Assembly (NCBI GenBank): GCA_032433765.1
Contig: JAVIAB010000092.1
Coordinates: forward strand, 62,800,993 to 62,864,992
DNA from: Megaustenia siamemsis
Lineage: Eukaryota; Mollusca; Gastropoda; Stylommatophora; Ariophantidae
Direction: 5' to 3'
DNA: 64,000 nucleotides
Each line of letters opens with the position of its first letter. Within the stretch, counting starts at the first letter, position 1. Shown one piece after another: positions 32,764 to 43,260 of the stretch. The notes below the pieces were generated by a model, which was given only the letters and a program-made list of their open reading frames with translations, was not told the origin of the DNA and did not search any database. The translations under genes and the position numbers were made by a program.

Positions 32764-33615
32764 GAGAAGTAGAGAAAATATCCAAGAATATGGATGGATG
32801 GAGAGACCTTGACCGTGACCTAGGCTAGAGAGAAGTAGAGAAAATATTCAAGAATAGGGATGGATGGAGAGACATTGACCGTGACCTAGGCTAGAGAGAA
32901 GTAGAGAAAATCATCAAAAATAAGGATGGGTGGAGAGACCTTGACCGTGACCTAGGCTAGAGAGAAGTAGAGAAAATCATCAAAAATAAGGATGGGTGGA
33001 GAGACCTTGACCGTGACCTAGGCTAGAGAGAAGTAGAGAAAATCATCAAAAATTAGGATGGGTGGAGAGACCTTGACCGTGACCTAGGCTAGAGAGAAGT
33101 AGAGAAAATCATAAAAAATAAAGGATGGGTGGAGAGACCTTGACCGTGACCTAGGCTAGACAGAAGTAGAGAAAATCATCAAAAATTAGGATGGGTGGAG
33201 AGACCTTGACCGTGACCTAGGCTAGAGAGAAGTAGAGAAAATCATCAGTAATTAGGATGGGGGGAGACACCTTGACCGTGACCTAGGCTAGAGAGAAGTA
33301 GAGAAAATCATCATCAAAAAAGGATGGATGGAGAGACCTTGACCATGATAGGCTAGAGAGAAGTAGAGAAAATCATTAAAAAAAAAAAGGATGGGTGGAG
33401 AGACCTTGACCGTGACCTAGGCTAGAGAGAAGTAGAGAAAATCATCAAAAAAAAAGGATGGATGTAGAGACCTTGACCGTGACCTAGGCTAGAGAGAAGT
33501 AGAGAAAATCATCAAAAATAAGGATGGGTGGAGAGACCTTGACCGTGACCTAGGCTAGAGAGAAGTAGAGAAAATTATAAAAAAAAAAGGATGGATGGAG
33601 AGACCTCGTCAGTGG
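32764..33615. repeat. 66-bp minisatellite, about 13 units
   Basis: The unit includes GAGAGAAGTAGAGAAAATCA, GGATGGGTGGAGAGACCTTG and ACCGTGACCTAGGCTA. Length changes occur mainly in the A-run after CATC. A stop in each unit rules out coding. Confidence 0.96.
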
Positions 33616-33750
33616 CCTAATCTCCAAAAAGAGACCTGAAGCGCTTTGGTACATATGTATGTGTATATGTGTGTACGCACAGACACAGGAACACATATTC
33701 ATAATTAAAAATAACTGCGCAGATGCTTTCTATCATAGCACATATAAATA

Positions 33751-34010
33751 GAGAGCCGCGATAGCTCAGTGGTTATTGAAGTGGACTAGAAAGGACAAGA
33801 GGTAGGGTTCGATCCCAACCGACGGCTTCCGGGTTCACCCAGTCTCAAATGGGTACCGGATTTTTTTTCTGGGAAAGTAAAGCGGTACGGGCGTAATACC
33901 GACCACATTATCCCAAAAATCATGTGCTGAAGGTCTGTTAATTGTATGGTCACTAACACCATATTCCCCATACGCCACTTAGCGTGATTGGGATCTTTAC
34001 TTTTTTACTT
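33751..34010 (+). mobile_element. SINE-1 copy f with 11-bp duplication
   Basis: Full-length plus-strand SINE-1: GAGCCGCGATAGCTCAGTGG head, GTTCGATCCC B box, body through GCCACTTAGCGTGATTGGG, and a T-rich end. The exact flanking duplication ACATATAAATA lies at 33740-33750 and 34011-34021, which defines both ends. Confidence 0.95.
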
Positions 34011-34021
34011 ACATATAAATA

Positions 34022-34452
34022 TTAAAACATGTAAACGTTCATACACAAACAGTTGCATATATTTACACATACATTACCCTCATACATCCAACAAACAAAC
34101 AAACACAAACCCCGCGAGAAACTAACAAATCATAAAGTGAGGATCGCCATATAAAAACAGCGGAAAGGAAAACATTCATCTGTCTCACTCAGATCACGTA
34201 ATCCGCTAACAGCGGCGCTTCGCTAGCTGCGGCAAGGACGTCTTATTATGAATAAATAATATAAGGAAATTATAATTACATCCCATCTCTTCATGCATTG
34301 TATTCATTTGAAAGCACGATCTTCCCACCAGATTATCGTTCTCCAACATCTGCCAACTCGTCAGGCATTGCTTCAAACACTGAATTATTTATTTATAATG
34401 AGAATTAAATCTAAAACATGTCGTCCACACTCAGATGCGTTGTTATTGAAGC
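34022..34452. other. Unassigned stretch
   Basis: No supported feature. Confidence 0.4.
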
Positions 34453-34596
34453 CATTCCTGTCTTCTCATTATTTAAGTCTCTTCAAGGGAGAAATCAAAT
34501 AAGATAAAAGCTGACAAATATATCATTCCTGTCTTCTCATTATTTAAGTCTCATCAAGGGAGAAATCAAATAAGATAAACGCTGACAAATATATCA
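34453..34596. repeat. 71-bp tandem duplication
   Basis: CATTCCTGTCTTCTCATTAT through GCTGACAAATATAT is present twice in a row with two substitutions. Confidence 0.95.
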
Positions 34597-35094
34597 TTAT
34601 TATTTCATTAAAAAGATGGCGATTTAAAGTACTATTTAGCATTACAACTTTAAAAAAAAAATAGTAAAACACATTTCATTTAGGTATAAGCTGTCTGCAA
34701 TGATAGCTTAATGCTGCTAGATTGTTCTCAGTTAAAGGTAATTGATAGCAAATTGCTGTTTCAAAGTGTTTGAGGGTTATATAGATATTTTACGACTGAG
34801 ATGTTTGGTGAGTGTAAAATGTAAAGTCTTCCATGGGTGTATATGTGAAGTCCTGTGTGAATTGAAAAGTGGAGATTGTTGGAGAAGATTTAAAATGGAG
34901 GTCTTTAGTGTGAGGAATGTATAGACTAATGACGTCATCCATATGTCAATTATAAAATATGAGCATCTTGATTAGTGTATACATATGAGACCTTTGGCAA
35001 GTGCAAACGAAACGGAAAGTACAGGAATAATTTTTTTTTTTTTTTTTTTAAATTATAAACAATAAGTCGCCTGCGAAATCTATGAAGAAATAAA
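34597..35094. other. Unassigned stretch
   Basis: No supported gene. A T-run lies at about 35032-35049. Confidence 0.4.
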
Positions 35095-35102
35095 ATCTAG
35101 AC

Positions 35103-35432
35103 CAGAGATGGCCAAATTGCGGCCCGCAGGCCAGATCCGACCTGCCAGAATATTTTTCATGACCCTTGTAGCATCCGCAGAAACTACTATATTAAACACC
35201 TCTACATAAAAAAAGTTCCATCGGTTAAAAAAAAAAATAATAATATAAAGATTATTTTGAAATAAATAATTGATTGTCTTGTTACCAATGATTACATATG
35301 TCGCCAAAATGCAAGCATTATTTATTTATTACTATATCACATTATGTCATCTTTGACGATACTCTAGAGTTTGGCACTCTGGTCTTGGCCTTGGTGATAA
35401 TCAGGTCTTGTGTTAAATGTTGGACACCACTG
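35103..35432 (+). mobile_element. hAT-like non-autonomous element (MITE)
   Basis: 330 bp with short imperfect terminal inverted repeats, CAGAGATGGCCAA at the left and CAGTGGTGTCCAA (reverse complement) at the right. It is flanked by 8-bp near-duplications ATCTAGAC (35095-35102) and ATGTAGAC (35433-35440). An 8-bp duplication and CAG-starting ends with a GCGGCCCGC-like subterminal block are typical of hAT elements. There is no transposase frame. Confidence 0.75.
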
Positions 35433-35514
35433 ATGTAGACTGATACTGAATTAGGAGGGTCTGGCTGAGGGACACAACTTGTTAGTGTAAAAGTATGACG
35501 AGCTCACTAGGTGA

Positions 35515-36015
35515 GAGATAAATTGTGAAGAACAAAATAAGCGTACACATCTGAAGAGTTTAAATGATGAAAAATTGTAAAGAACAAAATAAGCGTACAC
35601 ATCTGAAGAGTTCAAATGATGAAAAATTGTAAAGAACAAAATAAGCGTACGCATCTGAAGAGTTCAAATGTTGCAAAATTGTAAAGAACAAAATAAGCGT
35701 ACGCATATGAAAAGTTCAAATGTTGCAAAATTGTAAAGAACAAAATAAGCGTACGCATATGAAGAGTTCAAATGTTGCAAAATTGTAAAGAACAAAATAA
35801 GCGTACGCATATGAAGAGTTCAAATGATGAAAAATTGTGAAGAACAAAATAAGCGTACACATATGAAGAGTTCAAATGATGAAAAATTGTGAAGAACAAA
35901 ATAAGCGTACGCATATGAAGAGTTCAAATGATGAAAAATTGTGAAGAACTAAATAAGCGTACACATATGAAGAGTTCAAATGATGAAAAATTGTGAAGAA
36001 CTAAATAAGCGTTCA
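35515..36015. repeat. 52-bp minisatellite, about 9.5 units
   Basis: The unit runs AAGAACAAAATAAGCGTACG, CATATGAAGAGTTCAAATGA, TGAAAAATTGTG. Variants TACAC/TACGC and TGATG/TGTTG occur in blocks, indicating multi-unit duplications. Confidence 0.95.
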
Positions 36016-36736
36016 AATGTGAATGGTTGAGGCAAGCGTAAAAGCGTGAAAATATACAATAATGTCAAAGTGTGAGGAAATGAATGAGAAAAATGTTTGA
36101 ATCCAAAATTAAACATACAAAATAGGTACACCTCATGCCTTGTGATGCTTGTGAAAATACAGTGTTAGTGCAAATATGTCTTATAACTCATAGTTATATT
36201 TATGAATTAATGCAGTTAGTATCGCTGTAAACGATCCTATTTTCTTACAGATAATCCCCTGGTTTCCCCTGGTTTCCCCTGGTTTCTATTGTTTTAGAGT
36301 AAATGCAGTTGGAAAGAAAATGGTAACATTGAAGAATCTATGTCAGATCCATATGGTAAATAGAAGATTAAGCAAATTGCTTTTCTATAGCAGATTAAAT
36401 CTAAATAATAAACGAAAGTATTATTTTTTTTTTAATAGGATAACATCATAAACATCAACAAATGAAAAATTGAGTGAAACTCTAAAAGGTAAACTGGGGG
36501 AAAAAAAATTAACTAGTGAAACATTGTATGAAACTTAAATGGGGTAAAATTGTGTGAAAATAAATTAGAGTTCAATTTGCAAAAATAAAGGGGAGAGGGG
36601 CATCACAAGTGCAAAGTACTGTAAATATATAAACTCTGGAGTAATTTTGCTCAATTAAACTAGCGTACATTATTTTGTCAACTACACAGACATTAGATTT
36701 ATATAGTGTTAAATTGGTATAAGATTATGTTGAGCT
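36016..36736. other. Unassigned AT-rich stretch
   Basis: No supported gene. CCCCTGGTTT is repeated three times near 36256-36287. The right end grades into the ACTAGTGTAAGATTG array. Confidence 0.4.
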
Positions 36737-36747
36737 AAACTAGTGTA

Positions 36748-37103
36748 GAAATGTGGTTTTACAGAAGAATGTTGAGAATACCATAGACAGCTAAGATGAG
36801 TAATGAAAATTTTCTGAAAGAGGTCAAAGCAAAAAGAGAGCTAATTTCCAATATTAGGAAGAGACAATCATCATTTTTTGGCCATGTAATGAGAAGAGAA
36901 CAACTGGAATATATTGTAACAACTGGAAAAATTGAGACACGAAGCGATAGAGGGAAACAAAGAGAAAAGATACCAGACAGCTTAAGAGAATGGCTTGGCA
37001 GAATGTAAACAACGGAAATGATAAAGAACTGTCGAGATCGAAAGTTGTGGAGAGACATGATCACATAAACCAGTAGGCCCTGTACTTGATGATGATGATG
37101 ATG
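36748..37103 (+). pseudogene. LINE tail, family B copy 3
   Basis: It encodes MWFYRRMLRIP, then MSNENFLKEVKAKRELISNI, RKRQSSFFGHVMRREQLEYI, REKIPDSLREWLGRM and a stop, and ends with GATGATGATGATG. It is flanked by AAACTAGTGTA at 36737-36747 and 37104-37114. Because the host is a tandem array, that match is partly expected. Confidence 0.85.
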
Positions 37104-37200
37104 AAACTAGTGTAAGACTTTTATGGAACTAATTCGTGTAAGTTTGTGTGGAGTTAAACTAGTGTAAGATTGAGTGAAGAAAAACTAGTGTAAGATTGTA

Positions 37201-37239
37201 GGGAGGTCAAAAAGTAATGCACACCAATTTTTTTCTCGG
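37201..37239 (+). repeat. Mariner terminal inverted repeat (3-prime end of element)
   Basis: 39 bp, the exact reverse complement of 38492-38530. It lies 64 bp beyond the transposase stop codon. Confidence 0.95.
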
Positions 37240-37303
37240 AAACTATTCGGGCAAAATGTGTGAAATTTTCACAGATTGTAGCTGAACATCCCCTTGACAC
37301 TAC

Positions 37304-38374
37304 CTATTTTTCAACATAATCTCCGTCCAAGCGTATTGCCTTACGCCAACGCGAAACTAGGTCATGAATGCCTCGTTTGTACCGAGTTTTGTCCTGCTCG
37401 CGTAGCCATTTTTTAACTGCACGGATCACATCCTCATCATTGTCAAAGTGTGTCCCACACAGGAATTTTTTGAGTGGTCCAAACAGATGGAAATCTGAGG
37501 GAGCCAGATAAGGGCTGTAAGGAGGATGGGGCAGTACAGTCCAACCAAATTTGTTGATTGCTTCCCGTGTTACCAGACTTGTGTGAGGGCGTGCATTGTC
37601 ATGTTGAAGCAACAAATCTGCAGATGGCTTATTAGGCCGAACTCTGTGGAACCGATTTTTGAGTTTTGTCAGTGTATTGATGTAAGCTGTCGAGTTGATT
37701 GTCTCACCTCTTGTCATTACATCAACAAGAATCACACCATCAATGTCCCAGAAGACAGTGATCATCACCTTTCCGGCTGATGGAGATGTTTTGAATTTTT
37801 TTCTTTTTGGTGACTGCGGATGATGCCATTCCATTGACTGCATTTTTGTTTCAGGCTCATAATAATGTGTCCACGTTTCGTCACCGGTAACAATTTTTGA
37901 CAAAAACATTTCTCCTTCAACACCGAAACGCTCCAACAATTCAGAACAGAATGTTTTCCTTTGAACTCTGTGATCATTTGTTAGGCACCGAGGAACCCAT
38001 CGAGCGCAAATCTTTGAATATCCGAGAGTTTTAAAAATTGCGATTGCACTTCCCTTGCTGACTGTAAACTGCAATGCCAATTGCTGACTAGTGATACGCC
38101 TATCCTTACGAATAATGGCATCAGCCCGGTTTAACATGTCTGTGCTGGTAGCCGAGGCAACACGTCCAGAACGCGGTAAATCATGCAGCTCCACTCGTAC
38201 ACTTTCTGCAGCTTTAATTCTCTGAACCCAGCGACTAACTGTGCTCCTATCGACTGCAGAACATTTGTACACTGCACACAGTCGTTTATGAATGTTTGCC
38301 ACAGTTTCTTTTTCCGCAACCAGAAATTCTATGACAATTCTCTGTTTGTAACGGACATTGTTGACAAGCTCCAT
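37304..38374 (-). CDS. Mariner transposase, DD34D type, intact frame
   Basis: A 356-residue DNA transposase that would cut and paste the surrounding element at TA sites. Residues 1-110 form the helix-turn-helix DNA-binding half (SAVDRSTVSRWVQRIKA, then SQQLALQFTVSKGS). The linker motif WVPRCL is at 126-131 (family form WVPHEL). The catalytic triad is D165 in VTGDETW, D259 in QHDNARPH and D294 in APSDFHLF, with exactly 34 residues between the last two, the defining DD34D spacing of mariner. YSPYLAP at 286-292 replaces the usual YSPDLAP, but that aspartate is not the catalytic one. Length is near the family norm of about 345-350. The chosen ATG gives a plausible N-terminus and a 5-prime leader of about 117 nt from the inverted repeat. 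No stop or frameshift is visible. Whether it is active cannot be told from sequence. It is the only intact coding gene I can defend here. Confidence 0.95.
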   Translation of the reverse strand: MELVNNVRYKQRIVIEFLVAEKETVANIHKRLCAVYKCSAVDRSTVSRWVQRIKAAESVRVELHDLPRSGRVASATSTDMLNRADAIIRKDRRITSQQLALQFTVSKGSAIAIFKTLGYSKICARWVPRCLTNDHRVQRKTFCSELLERFGVEGEMFLSKIVTGDETWTHYYEPETKMQSMEWHHPQSPKRKKFKTSPSAGKVMITVFWDIDGVILVDVMTRGETINSTAYINTLTKLKNRFHRVRPNKPSADLLLQHDNARPHTSLVTREAINKFGWTVLPHPPYSPYLAPSDFHLFGPLKKFLCGTHFDNDEDVIRAVKKWLREQDKTRYKRGIHDLVSRWRKAIRLDGDYVEK

Positions 38375-38491
38375 TTTAACGGTTCATAGATTGCGTAATA
38401 TTTTTCAGAATGCTGTGCAATTTGGTGCACATAATTGGAACATGTCATATTCCAAGTGTGCAAAATTTCATATTCCTATCTTTATTATTAG

Positions 38492-38530
38492 CCGAGAAAA
38501 AAATTGGTGTGCATTACTTTTTGACCTCCC
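38492..38530 (-). repeat. Mariner terminal inverted repeat (5-prime end of element)
   Basis: Reverse complement of 37201-37239 without mismatch, followed by CTG and the TA target. Confidence 0.95.
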
Positions 38531-38633
38531 CTGTATTTAACTAATTAGTGTAAGTTTGTGTGACATAAACTAGTATAAGATTGTGTGGAACTAACTAGTG
38601 AAAGATTGTGTGCAGTTAAACTAGTGTAAGATT

Positions 38634-39147
38634 CTTCTTCTTCTTTTACCTTTTAGCTCCTGGTGGAGCATAGGTCTTCAACAAACACTTTCCAAGTCGT
38701 TCTGTTTTTTGCCATTCTTTTAAGATCATTCCATGTCTTCCCCATCATCTTCATCTCTGCTTCTATCTGTCTTCTCCAAGAATTCCTTGGTCTTCCTCTT
38801 TGTCTTTTCCCCTGGGGATTCCAAAAAAGGGCCTGTTGTGTAATACTCTCAGTTGGCTTCCGTAGTGTGTGTCCTATCCATCGCCATCGTCTTCGCTGTA
38901 TCTCTTTATCCACTGGTATTTGACCGGTACATTTCCATAATTCCACGTTAGTGACTTTGTCCTGCCATTTCCATCCCTTTATTCTGCGCAAGCATCCATT
39001 AATGAAAGTCTGTACTTTCGTGATTGTCAATTTTGTCATTCTCCATGTTTCACAGCCATATAATAGGACCGACTTAACATTTGAGTTGAAAATTTTTATT
39101 TTTGTATTTAGCCTAATTTCTTTGGATTTCCATATGTTTCCCAGTGC
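38634..39147 (-). pseudogene. LINE tail, family D copy 1
   Basis: An open 128-residue minus frame reads ITKVQTFINGCLRRIKGWKW, RRRWRWIGHTLRKPTESITQ, NPQGKRQRGRPRNSWRR and KNRTTWKVFVEDLCS. This is a well-known LINE C-terminal signature widespread in corals, molluscs and fish. Upstream YETWRMTKLT-like sequence extends it. AGTGTAAGATT lies at both edges (38623-38633 and 39148-39158). It is 5-prime truncated. Confidence 0.85.
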
Positions 39148-39735
39148 AGTGTAAGATTGTGTGGAACTAATTAGTGAAAGATTGTGTGCAGTTAAACTAG
39201 TGTAAGATTGTATGGAGATAAACTAGTGTAAGATTGTGTGGAACTAATTAGTGAAAGATTGTGTGCAGTTAAACTAGTGTAAGATTGTGTGGAACTAATT
39301 AGTGAAAGATTGTGTGCAGTTAAACTAGTATAAGATTGTATGGAGATAAACTAGTGTAAGATTGTGTGGAACTAATTAGTGAAAGATTGTGTGCAGTTAA
39401 ACTAGTGTAAGATTGTGTGGAACTAATTAGTGTAAGATTGCATGGAGTTAAACTAGTGTAAGATTGTGTAAGATAAACTAGTGCAAGATTTTATAGAATT
39501 AAACTAGTGTAAGATTGTGTGGAGTTAAACTTGTGTAATATTGTGTGAAGGCAAACTAGTGTAAGATTTTTGGAGATAAACTAGTGTAAGATTTTTGGAG
39601 ATAAACTAGTGTACGATTGTGTGAAGACAAACTAGTGTAAGATTTTTTGGAGATAAACTAGTGTAAGATTTGTTGGAGGTAAACTAATGTAGATTGTATG
39701 GAACTAACTAGTATGAGATTATGTGGAGATACATT

Positions 39736-39989
39736 GATGAACAATGTGATGAAACTAAAGTAGTATCCAGAACTGTGGGACAGATTAAAAAAGGATTAAT
39801 CCCATACGAAAGGGAAAGGCCATTAATTAGCATTTATTTTTCGAGCTCTGTCCACAGATAGTGGATGTGTTGCAAATTTAAAATGAAAAATGCTTATATG
39901 CAACAAAGACAAAATCAATAGATGGCAGGAATATATAGCATAATTATTTTATGATGAATGAAAGAAACCAATTATAAAATGTACGTCAG
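39736..39989. other. Unassigned stretch
   Basis: Transition from minisatellite to LINE. No gene seen. Confidence 0.4.
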
Positions 39990-40427
39990 GCTATAAAATC
40001 TTTAAATCTGAAGTGGAAAAAGCTATAAAAACATTGAGAAATGGAAAAGCTGCAGGCCCTGACATCATACAGATAGAGATGATAAAGCCACTAGAAGATG
40101 GTTTGGCATTGAAGTGATTACAGACATATGCAACGACATATACCGTACAGGATATATACCAATTGAACTAAAAACATCAACTTTCATTGCATTGCCTAAC
40201 GAGAATGGTGCAGATGAATGCAGTGATTTTAGAACAATAAGCATAATGAGTAAGTAATGTAGCAAAAAAACTTCCTAAAAGTTATACAAGAAAGGATTCC
40301 GAATAAAATCAATATGGAATTAGAAGAACAACATTTTGGATTTAGGAAAAACAGTGGAACAAAAGAAGCTGTATTCTGCATGATGACATTAATCGAAAAG
40401 TACACAGAAGTTAATATATATATATGG

Positions 40428-41095
40428 TTTTATGGTTCTATGGTTTTGGTTATAGTCCCGGTATCACTGCAAACGAATTAAAATCCATAATTGCTCAACC
40501 GTCCGTGCCAGTGGAATCATCAGAATTACTAACTCATCTCCAAAACAACGGAAGGTAGCTGTAGTCCCCATCATAGCAGTCTCAGCACACGCCAAAAGAC
40601 ATAAGGCGAAACTGCACAGAAAGTAAACACAGTCAACTGTTCCCTGTCATACGATATCAGCATTCATCGTAAACCATTGGAATATCGAAACATGATCAAC
40701 ACGGATGATACACACAGCTCACAGTGTGCACAGAGCACTTAACTCAGTAGCTCCTGCAGCAAACCGGACTTGGAATATGCGGAAACTGCAACATGGAACA
40801 CTTTTCAGACACAGCAATTAAAAGTTCCTGACGCCTAACCGTCATATTGACCGGTATTCCAACGATGACGTATATTGAATTGCAATCAACACAGAACACA
40901 CTATCACACACACTGTAGAGGATTTAAGATCACATGCATGTACTCCGCTTCACCGGGGAAGTTCCCAATAGTGGAACGTTTTATCTATACACTGATCTGC
41001 ATTGGAAAGATAGAATTAACCATCTTTCCGGCTCAAAAAACGTAACAGTGAACGTTGACGCAAACATGACTGCGCCATCTTGAAACCGGAAGTCC
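40428..41095 (+). repeat. Repeat R copy 3, inside LINE A copy 6
   Basis: It begins TATGGTTTTGGTTATAGTCC and CCGGTATCACTGCAAACGAA, shared with the inverted copy at 50300-50750, and includes the GGACTTGGAATATGCGGAAA block. Together with the TA tract it interrupts the RT frame. Confidence 0.7.
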
Positions 41096-41096
41096 C

Positions 41097-41100
<4 letters not shown>

Positions 41101-41153
<53 letters not shown>
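41101..41153. repeat. (TA)n microsatellite
   Basis: Uninterrupted TA tract at the right edge of the repeat R insertion. Confidence 0.95.
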
Positions 41154-41156
<3 letters not shown>

Positions 41157-42135
41157 TGCTTCATGAACTACACCAAAGCATTTTGATAGAATACACTATA
41201 AACAACGTATAGACTGCCTAAAAGATATACATCTAGATGACACACACATACTGCTAATATGTAATTTATACTGGGAACAAACATTAATAATAAAATATAA
41301 CAAATTGAACACTATATCTATTGATATTTTTAAAAAAAGGAGTAAGACAAGGATGCATCCTATCACCAAGCTTGTTCAAACTAAACACTGAACAAATCTT
41401 TAAAAATATCCCAGAGTTGTCAGGCCTAAATATTAATGGAAAGATAATCAAAATAAAGACTAAAACTTTTATCATAAACAAAGACAAATCTCAAAACCAA
41501 CAAGTGGATATCAAAGTTGAAGGAATAGACCTGGAGATAGTTCAGAGTTACAACTACCTTGGACATACAATAACAAGTGATGGAAAATTTACACCTGAAA
41601 TAAACAAAAGAATAGAAAAGACAAAGAAACTAATTTTAATGCCATGAAAACTATATTAACATCAAAACAAATAACACGAGCTCTAAAATTAGGAATAAAA
41701 AATGTTATATCTTCTCAACATTCCAGTATGACGAAGAAACATGAACATTAGACAAGAAAACAGAACAGAAAATGTAAGCCTTTGAAATGTGGATATATAG
41801 AAGAATAGGTATAATTAGATGGAAAGAAAATCAAACAAATGATGAAATATTAAAAAAACTAAAAATGAAAAGAGAACTACTAAACACAATTCTAACAAGA
41901 CTAATGACATTTTTGGACCATGTTAAAAGGCACAGATGCCCACTAAAAGTAATCTTGGAAGGGAAATTAGAAGCTAACGGAGGCAGAGGCAAACCAAGAC
42001 TAACATGGACGAGTGACATCAAAAGATGGACAAGTCAGACTATGACAACCTGCACCATCAAAGCAAGAGACAGAGCGGAATGGCGCTCCATGGTAGCCAA
42101 CCTTTGATGCGGAGACAGAACTCAATAATGGTGAT

Positions 42136-42589
42136 TGTTCAACCTCACAGAAAACTAGACAAACCCATTTTTGTCCACTCACTTTCAGCATGTGTAGAAT
42201 TATTTAAAATTGTATGGTTCCAGTAATTTCTTCGACATAGCTGCACTAAGCAACTATTAAAAAAAAAAATGAAATACGCAATGCCGAACCAAACATAGTA
42301 AACATGTGATTAATGTGTTGAACCAACCCGTGTAAGATTATTAAACATTTGTTAATTCACGTTAATGCAAACATTTACATGTTCTCTTTTGGGGAGCTAT
42401 AATTGCCGTGTTTCTGTTGTTATCAAAATCAAGGTCACAAAATTACTACTAAAATACACAAGTCTGACCTAGTATTCTCAACAACTCAACGTTTTGTAGC
42501 TTTACACTTGGATCAAGCAGTTAGTGTTGTGTCTATGTGACTGTGTATGAATATAATGGTCTCTCCTTGAAATAATTTCTTTCTTTCCT
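42136..42589. other. Unassigned stretch
   Basis: No supported feature. Confidence 0.4.
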
Positions 42590-42939
42590 TCTTTTAATTT
42601 TTTTTCTTTTTTTTCTTTCTTCTTTATTTCTTCTTTCTTTTTTTTCAATCATTGTCTAAATTTGAATGGGCTGCTGATTTTACTTGCAACATGGAGTTGA
42701 AAGAGAGAATGAGAGAGAGAGAGAGAGAGAGAAAGAGACAGACAGACAGACAGATAGACCGACAGACAGAGATAATGTAAGATATTATGAATATATATAG
42801 AGAGGAATATATGTGCTGACATTTCAAGGTATAAATATTGAAAAATATCGGTATAAAGTATGATTATCTGTAGTCTGTATCAAACATATATTAATACGAT
42901 TATGGAAAATAAACGGAAGGAAAAAAAACTATATATATT

Positions 42940-42987
<48 letters not shown>

Positions 42988-43260
42988 ATAAAGAAATACT
43001 AAGAAGAGATACTGTATATACATATATTTATATATATATATAGAGAGAGAGAGAAGAGAGAGAGATAAAGAGAGAGAAAGGGAGAGGGGAAGAAGAAAGA
43101 AAACTGAGAACGATAAAAAAAAGTCTTGTATATTAACAAAAGCCTTGTATATATATATATATATATATATATACAAACACAGAACAAAATTGAAGCGAAC
43201 GAGAGATAGAGAGAAAGGGGGGAAGAGGGAGGGAAAGAGAGAGAACGAGCGAGAAAGAAT
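42590..43260. repeat. Low-complexity T-rich, (GA)n and (TA)n region
   Basis: T/C-rich at 42590-42645, GA tracts at about 42710-42732, 42944-42985 and 43041-43085, and TA at about 43149-43173. Ser-Leu and Ile-Tyr peptides read from it are artefacts. Confidence 0.85.

Larger units (their letters stand above)
37201..38533 (-). mobile_element. Mariner-family DNA transposon, apparently complete
   Basis: About 1.33 kb, the usual mariner size. Perfect 39-bp terminal inverted repeats lie at 37201-37239 and 38492-38530 (ends GGGAGGTCAAAAAGTAATGC), with an extra CTG before the outer TA on the right. TA lies outside each end (37199-37200 and 38534-38535), as expected of the TA target duplication. It encodes one uninterrupted transposase on minus. 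The low-coordinate end may have lost two or three terminal bases relative to the other. Confidence 0.95.
36737..39735. repeat. ACTAGTGTAAGATTG array split by three insertions
   Basis: Degenerate tandem units of about 20-25 bp (AAACTAGTGTAAGATTGTGT plus GGAGTT or similar) occupy 36737-36747, 37104-37200, 38534-38633 and 39148-39735. Between them sit a LINE B tail, a mariner and a LINE D tail. Array sequence is found at both edges of every insertion. Confidence 0.9.
39990..42135 (+). pseudogene. LINE family A copy 6, most extended copy, with insertion
   Basis: From the left, SEVEKAIKTLRNGKAAGPDI, a decayed SDFRTISIMS, and EEQHFGFRKNSGTKEAVFCM. It is then interrupted at about 40412-41153 by repeat R and TA sequence. 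It resumes with CFMNYTKAFDRI (RT motif A), GVRQGCILSPSLFKLN (motif B) and LSGLNINGKI. The YADD region is deleted here, and IINKDKSQNQQ follows directly. SYNYLGHTITSDGKF and the usual A-family tail complete it. It has many frameshifts. Confidence 0.85.

Noticed and set aside
33751..33830. A true tRNA gene
   Set aside because: A and B boxes are present but the sequence does not close an acceptor stem. It continues into a SINE body and is repeated many times with insertion duplications.
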